From an uncultured Lachnospiraceae bacterium (GTDB taxonomy: Bacteria > Bacillota > Clostridia > Lachnospirales > Lachnospiraceae), in the NCBI GenBank assembly GCA_902773445.1, contig CACYEU010000133.1, forward strand, positions 1 through 6,179: a stretch of 6,179 nucleotides of DNA, given 5' to 3'. The translations under genes were made by a program, and so were the position numbers. This document shows, in pieces, positions 5,052-6,179 of this stretch. The notes under the pieces were generated by a model. It saw only the letters and a program-made list of their open reading frames with translations, made no database searches and was not told the origin of the DNA. Every line of letters begins with the position of its first letter. Within the stretch, counting starts at the first letter, position 1.

Positions 5052-6179
5052 ATGGACCAGAGAGTGCCTGCTGTTTCCATGAGAAACATCACAAAGACGT
5101 TCAATTCGGGTTCTGTCGTAGCCAACAAGGATGTTTCGATTAACATCTACAGAGGCGAGATCCTCTCTCTGCTCGGGGAAAACGGAAGTGGAAAGACCAC
5201 TTTGATGAATATGCTTTCCGGCATTTACTTCCCGGACGAAGGTCAGATTTTTGTCGACGGAAAGGAAGTCGTCATTCGTTCACCGAAAGACGCTCTTGAC
5301 CTTGGAATCGGTATGATCCATCAGCACTACAAGCTGGTCGATGTTCTGACTGCGACCGAAAACATCATCCTCGGTTTGAAAGAGGAGGGTAAACTTGACC
5401 TGAAGGCAGCTGCTAAAAGGATCAAAGATATCTGCGATCAGTACGGGTTTGAACTCGATCCGATGCAGAAAGTCTATGATATGTCGGTTTCACAGAAACA
5501 GACCGTCGAGATCATCAAAGTTTTGTACCGCCATGCAGATATTCTGATTCTTGATGAGCCGACTGCCGTTCTGACGCCGCAGGAGACCGCCAGTCTTTTT
5601 AACGTTCTCAGGAACATGAAGGCGGACGGTAAAGCTGTCGTCATTATCACACATAAGCTCAACGAAGTGCGTGAGATTTCAGACTATGTTGACATTCTGC
5701 GCCACGGAGAGTTCATCGGTGTCTGCAAGACGAGCGAGAGTACTCCGCAGGAGTGGACTGACATGATGGTCGGCCGAAAAGTCACACTGAATATCGATCG
5801 TCCTGATCCGGTCGGGCAGGAGCCGCGTCTGCGCGTTAAGAATCTGAATGTCAGAACTGAAGACGGTCTGCAGAAGCTCAAGGATGTGTCATTTGAAGCT
5901 CTGAGCGGTGAAGTGCTTGGCATCGCCGGCATTTCAGGAAGCGGTCAGAAAGAGCTTCTTGAAGCGATTGCGGGTCTCCAGGTCACTGAATCCGGAAGCA
6001 TTACCTATGTCGAAGATGACGGAACAGAAGAGGAGCTTCTCAACCAGGATCCGACAAAGATCCGTAAAATGGGAATCACTCTGTCGTTTGTCCCCGAGGA
6101 CCGTCTCGGCATGGGCCTCGTCGGCAACATGGATCTTGCCGACAATATGATGCTCCGTACATTCAGACAGGGCAAATCA
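5052..6179 (+). CDS. ABC transporter ATPase with two nucleotide-binding domains, BMP/sugar-type (cut by right edge)
   Basis: Open for 376 codons from ATG 5052 to the last base; about 500 residues are usual, so roughly a quarter is missing. It energises import with the lipoprotein encoded upstream. Domain 1: Walker A GENGSGKTT (42-50), Q-loop Gln91 in IHQHYKL, signature region MSVSQKQ (144-150), Walker B ILILDEPTAVLTPQE (164-178) with Glu169, and H-loop His201 in ITHKLNEV. The signature departs from LSGGQ and has Ser147 where relatives normally have Gly. Domain 2 begins near residue 258: GEVLGIAGISGSGQKELLE (286-304) has Gln299 at the Walker A lysine position, a degeneration usual in the second half of this family (YufO/RbsA-like). 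SFVPEDRLGMGLV then fits the family's PEDR-GLV segment. Its remaining signature and Walker B lie off the edge. Two permease genes usually follow in such operons. Nucleoside uptake is inferred from family, not shown. Confidence 0.93.
   Translation, partial: MDQRVPAVSMRNITKTFNSGSVVANKDVSINIYRGEILSLLGENGSGKTTLMNMLSGIYFPDEGQIFVDGKEVVIRSPKDALDLGIGMIHQHYKLVDVLTATENIILGLKEEGKLDLKAAAKRIKDICDQYGFELDPMQKVYDMSVSQKQTVEIIKVLYRHADILILDEPTAVLTPQETASLFNVLRNMKADGKAVVIITHKLNEVREISDYVDILRHGEFIGVCKTSESTPQEWTDMMVGRKVTLNIDRPDPVGQEPRLRVKNLNVRTEDGLQKLKDVSFEALSGEVLGIAGISGSGQKELLEAIAGLQVTESGSITYVEDDGTEEELLNQDPTKIRKMGITLSFVPEDRLGMGLVGNMDLADNMMLRTFRQGKS

Noticed and set aside
1..6179. A defence, mobile or otherwise novel multi-gene system
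   Set aside because: All five genes belong to recognised families of cofactor synthesis, cell wall turnover and transport. There are no transposases, integrases, toxin-antitoxin pairs, CRISPR-like repeat arrays or tRNA genes.

Overview
The window reads like a Gram-positive, low-to-mid GC Firmicute, most likely a clostridial anaerobe. The evidence is strong GGAGG-type ribosome binding sites (one is AAGGAGGTGA), hairpin-plus-U-run terminators, a lipoprotein used as the transport binding protein, and a MogA-MOSC fusion of the kind seen in Clostridia. This placement is inference from style, not from a marker gene. All five genes point right and coding density is high; no gene-free stretch exceeds 300 bases.

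Region 1 (2-1530) is the end of a molybdenum cofactor (Moco) operon. It holds the last 26 residues of MoaA, a complete MoaC, and a bifunctional MogA-like/MOSC protein. MoaA and MoaC turn GTP into cyclic pyranopterin monophosphate, MogA adenylylates molybdopterin before metal insertion, and MOSC domains are linked to sulfur handling or delivery of the finished cofactor. The genes are 4 and 19 bases apart, so they are almost surely cotranscribed.

Region 2 (1531-3552) is a single-gene unit: a likely promoter overlapped by a perfect 16-base palindrome, a 625-residue exported protein with a long acidic proline-rich linker and a C-terminal NlpC/P60 peptidase domain, then a strong terminator. It probably cuts peptidoglycan peptides at the cell surface.

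Region 3 (3553-6179) starts a BMP-type (PnrA/nucleoside-like) ABC importer: an AT-rich promoter, a short leader with a repeated GATATCCGG element, the substrate-binding lipoprotein, a strong intergenic hairpin, and a double-domain ATPase that runs off the right edge. Permease genes would be expected just beyond. The hairpin between the binding protein and the ATPase probably keeps the ATPase at lower expression.

I found no defence system, mobile element, CRISPR array or RNA gene. The window looks like ordinary chromosomal housekeeping and transport content; the points worth a second look are the two repeat/palindrome elements near promoters, the unassigned middle of the NlpC/P60 protein, and small sequence oddities in the fusion enzyme and ATPase.
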